DNA of 64,000 bases, taken from Bordetella parapertussis (lineage in GTDB: Bacteria > Pseudomonadota > Gammaproteobacteria > Burkholderiales > SG8-41). Both the position numbers and the translations under genes were made by a program. The notes beneath the pieces were generated by a model. That model saw only the letters and a list, made by a program, of their open reading frames with translations. It was not told the DNA's origin and made no database searches. The stretch spans positions 156,219 to 220,218 of the forward strand of contig CAMATZ010000001.1 in the NCBI GenBank assembly GCA_945861275.1. The letters are read 5' to 3'. The number at the start of each line of letters is the position of its first letter. Positions within the stretch are counted from its first letter, which is position 1. Of this stretch, positions 1-8,401 are shown piece by piece.

Positions 1-1
1 C

Positions 2-361
2 CCCGGTTATCAAACGGTGCTTAAAGATCTGAAGCCGTCGACCAAGCAGCGCTTTATCGGCCTGAACTTTGATTTTCCCAGCGAAGACATCGAGCGCAAG
101 ATTCTGATAAACGAAGTGCCGGGCCTGTCGCATGAGACGGCGCAGCAACTGGTTGCTGCCGGGCGTAAAGCGCGGCTCCTCAAAGACCACGGTCTTGAAG
201 AAGCGACCTCCACCCGCGCACTGGTTTACGCCGGCGCGATGATCATTGCAGGGCTGGATGCGGTAGCGGCATGTCAGGTGGCGATGGTCAACCCGATTAC
301 CGATGACCCGGAGCTGGCCGAGGCATTGATGGAGATTGTTAACGCGCACTTTGCAGTATAG
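2..361 (+). CDS. CbbQ/NorQ-type AAA+ ATPase, C-terminal part (5' truncated)
   Basis: The frame is already open at base 2, so the Walker A and B part lies outside the window. The visible part starts with the family's conserved PGYQTVLKDLKPSTKQRF stretch and continues with the C-terminal lid (STRALVYAG, then VNPITDD). Family knowledge: MoxR-class ATPases of the CbbQ/NorQ/GpvN group work with a VWA-domain partner to remodel a metalloenzyme, Rubisco for CbbQ-CbbO or nitric oxide reductase for NorQ-NorD. The partner follows 12 bp downstream, so the two form one transcription unit. Whether the client is Rubisco, NO reductase or something else cannot be told, because neither is in the window. Confidence 0.9.
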   Translation, partial: PGYQTVLKDLKPSTKQRFIGLNFDFPSEDIERKILINEVPGLSHETAQQLVAAGRKARLLKDHGLEEATSTRALVYAGAMIIAGLDAVAACQVAMVNPITDDPELAEALMEIVNAHFAV

Positions 362-373
362 GCCCTGCTGGCC

Positions 374-2881
374 GTGTCATCTCCTGCCATACGCACATTG
401 CTCGACGCTATTCGCGAGGTGAATAGTGATCTGCTTGCGGAAATCGAAGGCGTATTGCCGGTCATTCGTCCGCACGGCGAAGCGGTAACGCTCGACTGGA
501 TAAACGCCTGCCGCACGCTGTTTGACTTTGATCATGAGGCCGGCAAGGCATTTGCGCGCGGCAGCCGCGAGGCCGAAAAAATATCCGAAGTGGTGCTGCC
601 ATGGACGCGCCAGGCGCTGCAGATCATGCGCTGGCGCCACTCGTGGCCCGCCATCGAAGGTTTTATGAAAAACCTGCCGCGCGCGTTTGGCTCGCTGGGC
701 CACGCGGGCGAGGAGCGCTGGGCGGGCATCGGTTTGTCGTGGTGCGCGCGTTCCGTCGATTGTGGGTGCGCCTTTTTTACCACACCCGTGCTTGAGATTT
801 CCGGTCGTGGCGGCGGCATTGCTGCGATCGAGCAACTGAACGCGCCCGCCGAGGAATTATACGAGTCGCGCAAGCTGCAACTGGCGACGTTTCTGCCGGG
901 TGCGATCCGCGTGCGCAATCTGCTCGGCGCGCAGGCGGTGTTGCCGTGGGCGATGCGCGGCGCTGACATCATGCAGTCGGGCCGCACACGCGGCGAAGCC
1001 TATTTCCGCCTGGAGTCCGAGGAAAGCCTCGCCTTGCTGCTGGAGAACATGCAGGGCTACAAGCTGGCCGACCGTAACCGCCTGCTCGGGATACTGCTCG
1101 AAGTGTGGTTCGGCGAGGGTATGGAACTCAAGGAAAGCGCCTGGTCGCCGGAGAAGGGCCGCCCCTTCATGGAGACTGACGGTCAGTGCCTGTATTTTCC
1201 GGCGGTGATGGGCAATCGCGAGGAGGCGATACTGTCGGTGCTGCACGCGGCGGGGCACATGCGCCACGGCACCTTCGATCGGGTGGCGATGCGCCAGATG
1301 TTTGCCGATGCGAAGATCGATTTCCCCGATTCGGATACGGTGTCGTGGGCGCCGATCTTCATGCGCTTTGGCGAAGACGCGATGCGTTTTCAGTTGATCT
1401 TCGACATGTGCGAAGACCTGCGCATAGAGTCGCGTTTGCAAAAGCAGATACCGAATTATTTTCAGCGGCTGATCGCCAATGCGCGGGCTACCCGTGTGAA
1501 ACACGCGGAAACCGGGGCGTACTCTGATTTGGCGATTGCCACTGCCGAAGACGCGCTGCGTGCTTCGCGCGGCGTAGCGGTTCTCGATGCGCGCTTCGCG
1601 CCGCTGTATGAGCGCAGGGCAACGCTGGCCGATGCCCACCGCATCGCCGGTGCAATTTTCGCGGAAAACACGTTGCCGCGCGTAACGGATGCCGAAGCGT
1701 TTGCGGCGGCCTATCTGCCGGGACGCGGGCCGAACGCTACGCGTGTGGCGCATCCGCAGGACAATCCTGACGAAGATCAGCAAAGCCAGCCGGGCGCCGA
1801 GCAGGAAAATCAGCCCGACGAAAAAGGCGAGGACGAAAACGACACGCCACAGGAATCGGAAAGCGGCGAGCAGCAGGATGGCGGCGAGCGTCAGGAAACC
1901 ACGGGCGAGGGTGAAACCAGCGGCTCGGCGAAACGCTCGGAGAACCGTCCCGACGGTCAGCAGACGGGGCGCGGCCCGGCGGATAAAGGCGTGCCCTATC
2001 CCGAATGGGATTACCGCGAATCGCGCTACAAAAAGAATTGGAGCTGGGTGCAGGAGAAGCGTCTGGGCGAATCGAATACCACCGAGACCAATCGCTTGAT
2101 GAAGCAGTACTCGAATGCGCTGAAGCGCCTGAAAAAAGCCATTCAGTCGCAAAAACCCACGCGCATGTCGCCCAAGGTCAAGCAGATGGATGGCGACGAA
2201 ATTGACTTGAATGCCGTGGTGGAATACATGGCGGAAAAAATTTCGGGACGCTCGCCGATTCCCGCGATCTACCGGCGGCGCGAAATGCGCCAGCGTGAAA
2301 TTTCCGTGATTTTGCTGGCGGACATGTCAACCTCGATCATGCAGCATCTGCCGGAAGGTGGCGGGCGGCTGGTGGATCGCATCCGCGCGGGTGTGCTGCT
2401 GTTCGCGGAAAGCATGGAGGAAGTCGGCGACAACTACGCCATCGCAGGGTTTTGCTCCAAGTACCGCGACAACGTGAGTTACTACAACATCAAGGATTTT
2501 GACGAATCGTACAATGACGACGTGCGCAGCCAGATCGGCGGCATGTCGGGCCGGCTGGCTACACGCATGGGTGCGGCGATACGTCATGCCACCAAACACT
2601 TTGAGCGCGTGGAAAGCCGCCGTAGATTATTACTGCTGTTATCGGATGGCCGGCCGGAAGATTACGACGATGGCGGCGACCGCCGCTATCTGCATGAAGA
2701 CACCCGCATGGCAGTGAAGGAAGCCGTGGCCAAAGGTGTGCATCCGTTCTGCATCACCGTCGATACCATGGCCAACCAATATCTGCCGCAGATATTCGGT
2801 GTCGGTCATTATCTGGTGCTGGATCACATCAACAGCCTGCCGAAGAAGTTGCCGGAGATTTATTTAAAGCTGCGGCGGTGA
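374..2881 (+). CDS. VWA-domain activator protein, CbbO/NorD family
   Basis: An 835-residue partner of the preceding ATPase. The N-terminal about 450 residues are the helical CbbO/NorD region with a conserved HAAGHMRHGTF segment near residue 292. A low-complexity acidic Q/E/D/G-rich linker follows at about 455-530. The C-terminal 200 residues form a von Willebrand A domain with a complete MIDAS: DMSTS near residue 650, a Thr in RLATRMG and an Asp in LSDGRPED. The length is closer to CbbO than to the shorter NorD. The start is GTG at 374; the stop of the upstream gene lies in the same frame, which limits the start to this short gap, and no clear ribosome site is seen, consistent with translational coupling. 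Confidence 0.88.
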   Translation: MSSPAIRTLLDAIREVNSDLLAEIEGVLPVIRPHGEAVTLDWINACRTLFDFDHEAGKAFARGSREAEKISEVVLPWTRQALQIMRWRHSWPAIEGFMKNLPRAFGSLGHAGEERWAGIGLSWCARSVDCGCAFFTTPVLEISGRGGGIAAIEQLNAPAEELYESRKLQLATFLPGAIRVRNLLGAQAVLPWAMRGADIMQSGRTRGEAYFRLESEESLALLLENMQGYKLADRNRLLGILLEVWFGEGMELKESAWSPEKGRPFMETDGQCLYFPAVMGNREEAILSVLHAAGHMRHGTFDRVAMRQMFADAKIDFPDSDTVSWAPIFMRFGEDAMRFQLIFDMCEDLRIESRLQKQIPNYFQRLIANARATRVKHAETGAYSDLAIATAEDALRASRGVAVLDARFAPLYERRATLADAHRIAGAIFAENTLPRVTDAEAFAAAYLPGRGPNATRVAHPQDNPDEDQQSQPGAEQENQPDEKGEDENDTPQESESGEQQDGGERQETTGEGETSGSAKRSENRPDGQQTGRGPADKGVPYPEWDYRESRYKKNWSWVQEKRLGESNTTETNRLMKQYSNALKRLKKAIQSQKPTRMSPKVKQMDGDEIDLNAVVEYMAEKISGRSPIPAIYRRREMRQREISVILLADMSTSIMQHLPEGGGRLVDRIRAGVLLFAESMEEVGDNYAIAGFCSKYRDNVSYYNIKDFDESYNDDVRSQIGGMSGRLATRMGAAIRHATKHFERVESRRRLLLLLSDGRPEDYDDGGDRRYLHEDTRMAVKEAVAKGVHPFCITVDTMANQYLPQIFGVGHYLVLDHINSLPKKLPEIYLKLRR

Positions 2882-2890
2882 TTTAACGGC

Positions 2891-2919
2891 GTGAAGAGTG
2901 AATGGTGAGGCGTGAGGTG
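2891..2919. repeat. Short GTGAAGAGTGAA-type repeat
   Basis: This GTGAAGAGTGAATGGTGAGG stretch resembles the arms of the large inverted repeat at 15517-15600. It is probably a solitary, degenerate copy of that family. Confidence 0.35.
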
Positions 2920-2968
2920 TGCATGTTTTCACATTCGCGACTCTGAAAAATGACTTGCGGAGTGTGCA

Positions 2969-3709
2969 ATGAATGACACCGTGAAACCCAGATACATCCT
3001 CGGCACAGTGTCCCCGGTGGGTACGGAGCGTCACCCACTGCCGCAGCCGCAACCTTTACTGCCGCCCGATATACACCATATCGCATCCTCGATAGAAGTA
3101 TCCGACTACACCACTGAAGGCGTAAACGAGGCGATAGACCAGCGCTACTGGGCCTGTGTGGATGACTTGATGCGGCAGGGCGCAAACAGTATCACCCTCG
3201 CGGGATTCCCCATTGCCTCGCAACTGGGCCGCCCGCGCGTGCAGGCGCTGCTGGAAGAAACCGCTCGCAAAAGCGGTGTGGTGGCGGATGCGCATGCCGA
3301 GGCCACTGTCGCGGCGCTCCAGCATTTTGGCGCGAAGCGCATTGCGGTGGCCAGCCGTTGGTCCGAACCGCTTAATAAACGGGTGGTGGATTATCTGACG
3401 CAGGCAGGTTTCGAAGTGCTTGCCATCACCAGTGTCGGCCAATGGGCCGCGCAGGCATTTTCCATGAGTATCGAAGAGGGCGTAAAACTCGCTTTCCAGT
3501 TAGGCCGTGAAGCGATGCGGCGCGCGCCCGAGGCCGACGCGCTGTTTCTGGCAGGCGGCGCGTGGCGCAGTCTCGCCGCGGTGCCTATATTGGAAGAAGA
3601 CTTTGGCATTCCGGTGGTGACCAATCCGATTACCCAGCCGTGGCGATTGATTGCAGCAGGCATTGCGCCGCCGGTGGCGGGGTGGGGACGGTTGCTGGCA
3701 GGGAAGTGA
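2969..3709 (+). CDS. Asp/Glu racemase-superfamily protein lacking the catalytic cysteines
   Basis: A 246-residue protein resembling the arylmalonate decarboxylase / maleate isomerase branch of the Asp/Glu racemase fold: an N-terminal GTVSPVG segment, a central IAVASRWSEPLNKRVVDYL helix region and a C-terminal FLAGGAWRSL. Characterised members use a Cys near residue 75 and/or 190 as acid/base. Here the corresponding positions read TLAGFP (around 77-81) and LAGGAW (around 194-199), and the only cysteine in the chain is C63. It is therefore either non-catalytic or uses another residue. An ATG with GGAG upstream supports the start. The glutathione-transferase gene follows 18 bp later, probably in the same operon. 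Substrate unknown. Confidence 0.75.
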   Translation: MNDTVKPRYILGTVSPVGTERHPLPQPQPLLPPDIHHIASSIEVSDYTTEGVNEAIDQRYWACVDDLMRQGANSITLAGFPIASQLGRPRVQALLEETARKSGVVADAHAEATVAALQHFGAKRIAVASRWSEPLNKRVVDYLTQAGFEVLAITSVGQWAAQAFSMSIEEGVKLAFQLGREAMRRAPEADALFLAGGAWRSLAAVPILEEDFGIPVVTNPITQPWRLIAAGIAPPVAGWGRLLAGK

Positions 3710-3727
3710 ATCGAAAAGGAGAACATC

Positions 3728-4342
3728 ATGCGTCTATGGCATAACCCCGCATCACCCTTCGCACGCAAGGTGCGCATCGTCGCACGCGAGACCGGGCAGT
3801 TACCGCGCATCGAGGAAATTGCCGTCATGGTGTCGCCGGTCAGCCCCAACGCCGATCTTGCCATACACAATCCATTGATAAAAGTCCCCGCGTTGCAAAT
3901 TGACGATGGCGATGACGGCAAGGTGCTGTATGACTCATCGGTGATCTGCGAATACCTCGACAGTCTGCACAACGGCGCGCACGTCATTCCAGCGGATGCC
4001 ACACGCTGGGATGCACTGCGTTTGCAGTCACTGTGCGACGGCATACTTGATGCAGCGGTGCTGACCCGCTACGAAACATTTGTGCGGCCACAGGAATACC
4101 GCTGGGACGGCTGGGTGAAAGGCCAATTCATCAAGGTTCGCAACGGGCTCGATGCGCTGGCGGCTGAAGCGCCGGGGTGGGGCGCGCGCTTTGGCATCGG
4201 CCAGATCGGTGCGGCGTGCGTGCTGGGCTATCTGGATTTTCGTTTTGTTGACGAGAACTGGCGGGATTCGCGTCCGCAGTTGGCGCAGTGGTATGAGGGG
4301 GTGCGGCAACGGGCTTCGGTTGTGGCGACGCTGCCGGTGTGA
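3728..4342 (+). CDS. Glutathione S-transferase family protein
   Basis: A 204-residue cytosolic protein of usual GST length. The N-terminal thioredoxin-fold half starts MRLWHNPASPFARKVRI, where the SPF serine is the likely glutathione-activating residue. It includes the cis-proline site KVPAL and the DSSVI glutathione-binding segment (about residues 71-75). The C-terminal half is all-helical. AAAAGGAGAACATC precedes the ATG. It lies between a racemase-fold gene and an exported SnoaL-like gene, so it may belong to a small-molecule catabolic set (for example thiol addition or isomerisation), but that is inference. Confidence 0.85.
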   Translation: MRLWHNPASPFARKVRIVARETGQLPRIEEIAVMVSPVSPNADLAIHNPLIKVPALQIDDGDDGKVLYDSSVICEYLDSLHNGAHVIPADATRWDALRLQSLCDGILDAAVLTRYETFVRPQEYRWDGWVKGQFIKVRNGLDALAAEAPGWGARFGIGQIGAACVLGYLDFRFVDENWRDSRPQLAQWYEGVRQRASVVATLPV

Positions 4343-4385
4343 GCGCTTGTAGGCCGGAACGCGCACGGTTTCTACTGGAGGAGTC

Positions 4386-5408
4386 ATGAGCATGACACGA
4401 CGCGGGTTCGTCAAAGGCGCTGTGGGCACCGGGTTTGTACTGCACGCCGCGCAGGGCGGCTGGGCGCCGGCGCAGGATAATCCAGCACTCGAGCGCAACA
4501 AGGCGCTGGCGTTGCGCTTCAAAAAAGCGCAGGGCGCGCCGGATCAGGACGCGGTGATGAAGGAAGTGCTCGCGTCGAACTACCAACGCGTGCGTGGCGG
4601 CATGCATCACCTGGCCGCCAATGCCGCGGGGCAGGGGTTTCCCGGCACCGGCGCTTTTTTGCGCGCTGCGATTCCGGATCGCGTGGATGTGATCGAGGAG
4701 GTGATTGCCGAAGGCGATCGCGTGGGCCTGTTGTTCCGGCTGACGGGCACGCATCAGGGTAATCTCTTCGGTATCGCGCCCACCGGCAACAAGATCGACG
4801 TGTATGAGGCGGCGATTCTGCGCATCGCCAACAACCAGATTGCCGAAGGCTGGTTTATGGCGGACGAAGCCGGGCTGCTCAAACAGCTGGGCGCAACACT
4901 GCCCGCCCGCCGCGATGGCAAGCGCGTGGTGCCGCCGGTTACGGGGGCGGGTGAAGAACCCGACGCGGTGCTAAAACGCCTGCAGGCCGGCGCACTCACA
5001 TCACGCGAAGATCGCAACCGCCTGATGGTGGCGCGCTCCAAGGGCGCGGCGCCGCCCGCCGGTGATCGCGCAGCGGATTACAAGCAGCGCCGGCAGGGCT
5101 TTCAGCATATGCGTAATTATGGTGTCGCCAAGGGCGTTGCCGCGGAAACACCGACGCGCGCGCTGCCGGATCGCCGCGATCTGATCGACGGCTTTATTGC
5201 CGAAGGTGAAACGGTGTGGATGCGCTTTAAGATCGCCGGCACGCAGACCGGGAAATTCTATGGCGTAGAGCCGACCGGCCGGCGCATTGAAGCAGAGGAA
5301 ATCGGCATCATGAAGTTTCAGGATGGCAAATGGCGCTCGGGCTGGTATTTCGGTGATGAGCTGGCGCTGATGCTGCAGCTCGATGCGCTGCATATGCTGC
5401 AAGGTTAG
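4386..5408 (+). CDS. Tat-exported tandem SnoaL-like (ester cyclase family) protein
   Basis: A 340-residue secreted protein. The N-terminus has a textbook twin-arginine signal, TRRGFVKGA, then a hydrophobic stretch ending near AQ at about residue 29. Two NTF2-fold SnoaL-like domains follow, at about 36-165 and 215-335. Each shows the family pattern of an E/G-rich strand (IAEGDRVGLLF; IAEGETVWMRF), then GTHQGNLFGIAPTG or GTQTGKFYGVEPTG, and a C-terminal W-F-DE strand. The duplicated core points to internal gene duplication. TGGAGGAG lies just upstream of the ATG. The 3' end overlaps the convergent GMC oxidoreductase by 4 bp. Function unknown; single-domain relatives cyclise, hydrate or simply bind small ligands. 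Confidence 0.78.
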   Translation: MSMTRRGFVKGAVGTGFVLHAAQGGWAPAQDNPALERNKALALRFKKAQGAPDQDAVMKEVLASNYQRVRGGMHHLAANAAGQGFPGTGAFLRAAIPDRVDVIEEVIAEGDRVGLLFRLTGTHQGNLFGIAPTGNKIDVYEAAILRIANNQIAEGWFMADEAGLLKQLGATLPARRDGKRVVPPVTGAGEEPDAVLKRLQAGALTSREDRNRLMVARSKGAAPPAGDRAADYKQRRQGFQHMRNYGVAKGVAAETPTRALPDRRDLIDGFIAEGETVWMRFKIAGTQTGKFYGVEPTGRRIEAEEIGIMKFQDGKWRSGWYFGDELALMLQLDALHMLQG

Positions 5409-7027
5409 GAGGATGTGCGCCTGATGATCTCGCTCGCGCGCTCGGCGATCATGATGGTCGGCGCGTTGGTGTTGCCGGAGGTAATCGTCGGCATGATCGA
5501 GGCGTCGATCACGCGCAGCCGCTCGATGCCGCGCACACGGAATTCAGTATCGACCACGGCACTGGGATCATTCGCGCGTCCCATCCTGCAGGTGCCCACC
5601 GGATGAAAAATCGTGGTGCCGATGTCACCGGCGGCTTTGACCAGTTCGTCGTCGCTCTGGAATGCGGGGCCGGGCATGAATTCTTCGGGCTGGTATTTTT
5701 TCAGCGCTGCGCTTTCGGTGACGATGCGGCGGGTGAGGCGGATGGCGTCGATGGCGACTTTGCGGTCTTCGCCGGTGGACAAGTAGTTGGGCGCAATCGC
5801 CGGATACGCACGTGGGTCGGCCGAGGTAATGCTCACATGCCCGCGTGAGGTGGGACGCAGATTGCACACGCTGGCGGTGAACGCCGGGAATTTATGCGGT
5901 GGCGCGCCGAAGCGATCCAGTGAAATCGGTTGCACGTGATATTCAAGATTCGCGGTGCGTTGCGAAGGATCGGATTTTACGAAGGCGCCGGTCTGCGACG
6001 GCGGCATGGTCATGGGGCCGGTGCGGTGCAGTGCGTATTCGAGGGCGATCTTCATCTTGTACCACCATGAATCGAGCACCGTGTTGAGCGTCAGCGCGCC
6101 CTGAATCTTGTAGGCCAGCCGCAGTTGCAAATGGTCCTGCAGGTTTTCGCCCACCGGCAGTTCGTGCACCAGCGGTATGCCGTGTTTCTGCAGCAAGGCA
6201 GCAGGCCCGATGCCGGAGAGTTGCAATATCTGCGGGCTGCCGATGGCGCCTGCGGATAAAATGGTTTCGCGTCGCGCTGCGGCAAATGACAATTCGCGCC
6301 CGCGGCTGCCACGTTCAAATTCGACGCCCAGCACGCGGCGGCCGTCGAGCCGCAGTTTATGCACCAGTGCTTGGGTAATCACGGTGAGATTCGGGCGCTC
6401 CAGCGCCGGGCGCAGAAAGGCTTTCGCCGTGCTCCAGCGCATGCCGTCTTTCTGCGTGACTTCGAAGCGCGACACACCCTCATTGTCGCCACGATTAAAA
6501 TCGTCGGTGAGCGGAACGCCATTCTCGACGGCGGCATCGCGGAACGCATCGAGAATCTCCCAATTAGTGCGCGGCGTATCCACATGCAGCTCGCCGCCTT
6601 CGCCGTGTTTTTCGTCGGGGCCTTTCCAGTGGTCTTCAACCTGCATGAACGTCGGCAGCACGTTTTGCCACGCCCAGCCGGAGTCACCCGTAACCTGCGC
6701 CCATTCGTCGTAGTCGCGCGCCTGCCCGCGCAAATACAGCATGGCGTTGATCGACGAACTGCCGCCGAGCACGCGTCCACGCGGGTAGTTGATGGCGCGG
6801 CCATTCAGCCCCGCTTCGGGCACGGTCTTGTAGCACCAGTCGGTGCGCGGGTTGCCGATGCAATACAGATAACCGACGGGGATGTGGATCCAGTGCCAGT
6901 TGTCCTTGCCGCCGGCTTCGATCAGCAGCACGGAGACATTCGGGTCGGCGGATAGCCGGTTCGCCAGTACGCAACCGGCGGAGCCGGCGCCGATGATGAT
7001 GTAGTCGTAGGCGCCCTGGGTTTGCAT
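5405..7027 (-). CDS. GMC family FAD-dependent oxidoreductase (choline-dehydrogenase-like)
   Basis: A 540-residue flavoenzyme. The N-terminus has the dinucleotide-binding motif IIIGAGSAGCVLANRL, the GMC signature 1 region (YPRGRVLGGSSSINAM), signature 2 (GAIGSPQILQLSGIG) and the C-terminal active-site strand FHPVGTCRMG with the catalytic His, followed by the NTNAPTIMIAE helix. GMC enzymes oxidise alcohols with FAD. The closest general resemblance is to BetA/alkan-1-ol dehydrogenase types, but substrate cannot be assigned. The start ATG is 5 bp after the stop of the binding-protein gene on the same strand, so the two are co-transcribed and the dehydrogenase may act on the imported compound. Confidence 0.93.
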   Translation of the reverse strand: MQTQGAYDYIIIGAGSAGCVLANRLSADPNVSVLLIEAGGKDNWHWIHIPVGYLYCIGNPRTDWCYKTVPEAGLNGRAINYPRGRVLGGSSSINAMLYLRGQARDYDEWAQVTGDSGWAWQNVLPTFMQVEDHWKGPDEKHGEGGELHVDTPRTNWEILDAFRDAAVENGVPLTDDFNRGDNEGVSRFEVTQKDGMRWSTAKAFLRPALERPNLTVITQALVHKLRLDGRRVLGVEFERGSRGRELSFAAARRETILSAGAIGSPQILQLSGIGPAALLQKHGIPLVHELPVGENLQDHLQLRLAYKIQGALTLNTVLDSWWYKMKIALEYALHRTGPMTMPPSQTGAFVKSDPSQRTANLEYHVQPISLDRFGAPPHKFPAFTASVCNLRPTSRGHVSITSADPRAYPAIAPNYLSTGEDRKVAIDAIRLTRRIVTESAALKKYQPEEFMPGPAFQSDDELVKAAGDIGTTIFHPVGTCRMGRANDPSAVVDTEFRVRGIERLRVIDASIMPTITSGNTNAPTIMIAERASEIIRRTSS

Positions 7028-7032
7028 AGTGG

Positions 7033-8001
7033 TTATCGCTCAATCTTGATGCCCGCAGCCTTGATTACCTTACTCCAGCGATCGGACTCCTTGCGCATAT
7101 GTGCCGCCAACCCGGCAGGCGTACTCGACAGCGGCTCTGACCCCATTTCGAGCAAGCGCTGTGCAAATGGCGGATCGGCGATCATTTTCACCATCTCGGC
7201 GTTGATTTTATTGATGATGGGGGCGGCTGTGCCGGCCGGCGCCAGCATCGCATACCAGTTCACTACTTCGAAGCCGGGCAGGGTCTCGGCGATGGCCGGC
7301 ACCTCGGGCGCTACTGGTGAGCGCTTGGGTCCACCCACGCCCAAAGCCTTAAGCTTTCCCGCTTTTACCAGCGGCAGCACTGCGGGAATGCTGTTGAACA
7401 TGAAATGCATTTGCCCGCCGACCACATCGGTTACCCCGCCACCCGAACCCTTGTACGGCACGTGCACAAAGTTGATGCCGCCGAGTGACTTGAGCAACTC
7501 GCAGCCCAGATGATTGGGCGTGCCGGTCCCTGCCGAGGCGCAGTTCAGTGCGCCTGGTTTCGCGCGTGCCAGTGTAATCAGCTCGGCAACGCTGTTCGCG
7601 GCAACGGCGGGATGCGCAAACAGCATCTGCGGATTGATCGAGCCCAGCGAAACCGGCGCAAAATCGCGGAACGGGTCATACGGCGTCTTGAACAGTAGCG
7701 GGTTGATCACCAGCCCGGCGGAGGTCGAAAAAATCAGCGTGTAGCCATCGGGGTTGGCTCTCGCCACGATCTCATGCGCGATCACGCCGCCCGCGCCGGC
7801 GCGGTTATCGATGACGATCTGCTGCCCCCACGCATCGGTGAGGCGCTGCGAAATCGCACGCGCGGTGAAATCATTGGCACTGCCCGCAGTGCCCGGCACG
7901 ACAATGCGGATGGGGCGGTTGGGGTAGGGCTGCGCCGATACGGATGCCGACAGCAATGCGAGTGTTGTGATGCTTGCAGCGGTGAACAGGTAGTGGCTCA
8001 A
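7033..8001 (-). CDS. TTT-family (Bug) periplasmic substrate-binding protein 1
   Basis: A 322-residue exported protein with a signal peptide of about 23 residues ending ASVSA before QPYPNRPIRIVV. The second Bug hallmark is intact (VIDNRAGAGG, NPDGYTL, HVPYKGSGGG). The usual PFxPGG loop is altered to PGTAGSAND, which suggests a different ligand contact. The start is a TTG preceded by a good GAGGAAG ribosome site. It is the first gene of a two-gene unit with the GMC oxidoreductase. Family knowledge: Bug proteins bind carboxylates and deliver them to a TctAB-type transporter, absent here. Confidence 0.92.
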   Translation of the reverse strand: MSHYLFTAASITTLALLSASVSAQPYPNRPIRIVVPGTAGSANDFTARAISQRLTDAWGQQIVIDNRAGAGGVIAHEIVARANPDGYTLIFSTSAGLVINPLLFKTPYDPFRDFAPVSLGSINPQMLFAHPAVAANSVAELITLARAKPGALNCASAGTGTPNHLGCELLKSLGGINFVHVPYKGSGGGVTDVVGGQMHFMFNSIPAVLPLVKAGKLKALGVGGPKRSPVAPEVPAIAETLPGFEVVNWYAMLAPAGTAAPIINKINAEMVKMIADPPFAQRLLEMGSEPLSSTPAGLAAHMRKESDRWSKVIKAAGIKIER

Positions 8002-8050
8002 GAGATCTTCCTCGCGTGTATGGTTATCAAGTGAATACTACCAGCCCGCC

Positions 8051-8158
8051 TTAAAGCATCCCTGCTTCTGTCGTTCCCGCGCAGGCGGGAACCCATACGG
8101 TATCTCATATGCAACTGTGTTATGGGTTCCCGCTGCAGCGTGCCCTCGAATGCTTTAA
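8051..8158. repeat. Inverted-repeat element, GTCGTTCCCGCG family
   Basis: Outer arms TTAAAGCAT (8051-8059) and ATGCTTTAA (8150-8158) enclose nested arms GGGAACCCATA (around 8088) and TATGGGTTCCC (around 8121). It shares CCCTCGAATGCTTTA with the repeat at 51083-51133 and TGTCGTTCCCGCG with those at 22087 and 61480. It lies in the 395-bp space upstream of both divergent units. Confidence 0.75.
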
Positions 8159-8263
8159 TCGATGGTGGGGACGAGCGCTTGGAATTTTATTTTGTTCAGG
8201 CGTGATCGTGTTGAATTATATAATAAAAACAAACACTTACATTGAATTCACCAAATGTCTATC

Positions 8264-8280
8264 CGTTCATTCAATGAACG
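8264..8280. promoter_or_regulatory. Perfect 8-1-8 palindrome upstream of the MNT/HEPN pair
   Basis: CGTTCATT-C-AATGAACG is a perfect palindrome in an AT-rich patch, 117 bp before the MNT start. It is typical of an operator, but the binding protein is unknown. Confidence 0.4.
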
Positions 8281-8349
8281 ACCGCCTTGGTGGTCTCGTG
8301 ATTGCCATGGGTGGGAGAAGGCGGTTTAGGCGGCGGTGGCGCGGATGGA

Positions 8350-8401
8350 TTGACACTTGCCAGACCGTTCTCAAATAAGCTACACTTGTTCTCAATATGA
8401 G
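8350..8401 (+). promoter_or_regulatory. Probable promoter/operator of the MNT/HEPN toxin-antitoxin operon
   Basis: A consensus -35 hexamer TTGACA (8350-8355) is followed by GTTCTCAA at 8367-8374 and again at 8388-8395, a direct repeat spaced 21 bp (two helical turns). The second copy overlaps CTCA-ATA-TGAG, which includes the start codon at 8397. No -10 box at optimal spacing stands out. Autorepression by the winged-helix N-terminus of the first gene is an inference. Confidence 0.45.

Noticed and set aside
857..2152. Long open frame on the minus strand opposite the VWA gene
   Set aside because: It is antisense to a strongly recognisable protein, has an Arg/His-rich composition and matches no family; typical GC-rich shadow.
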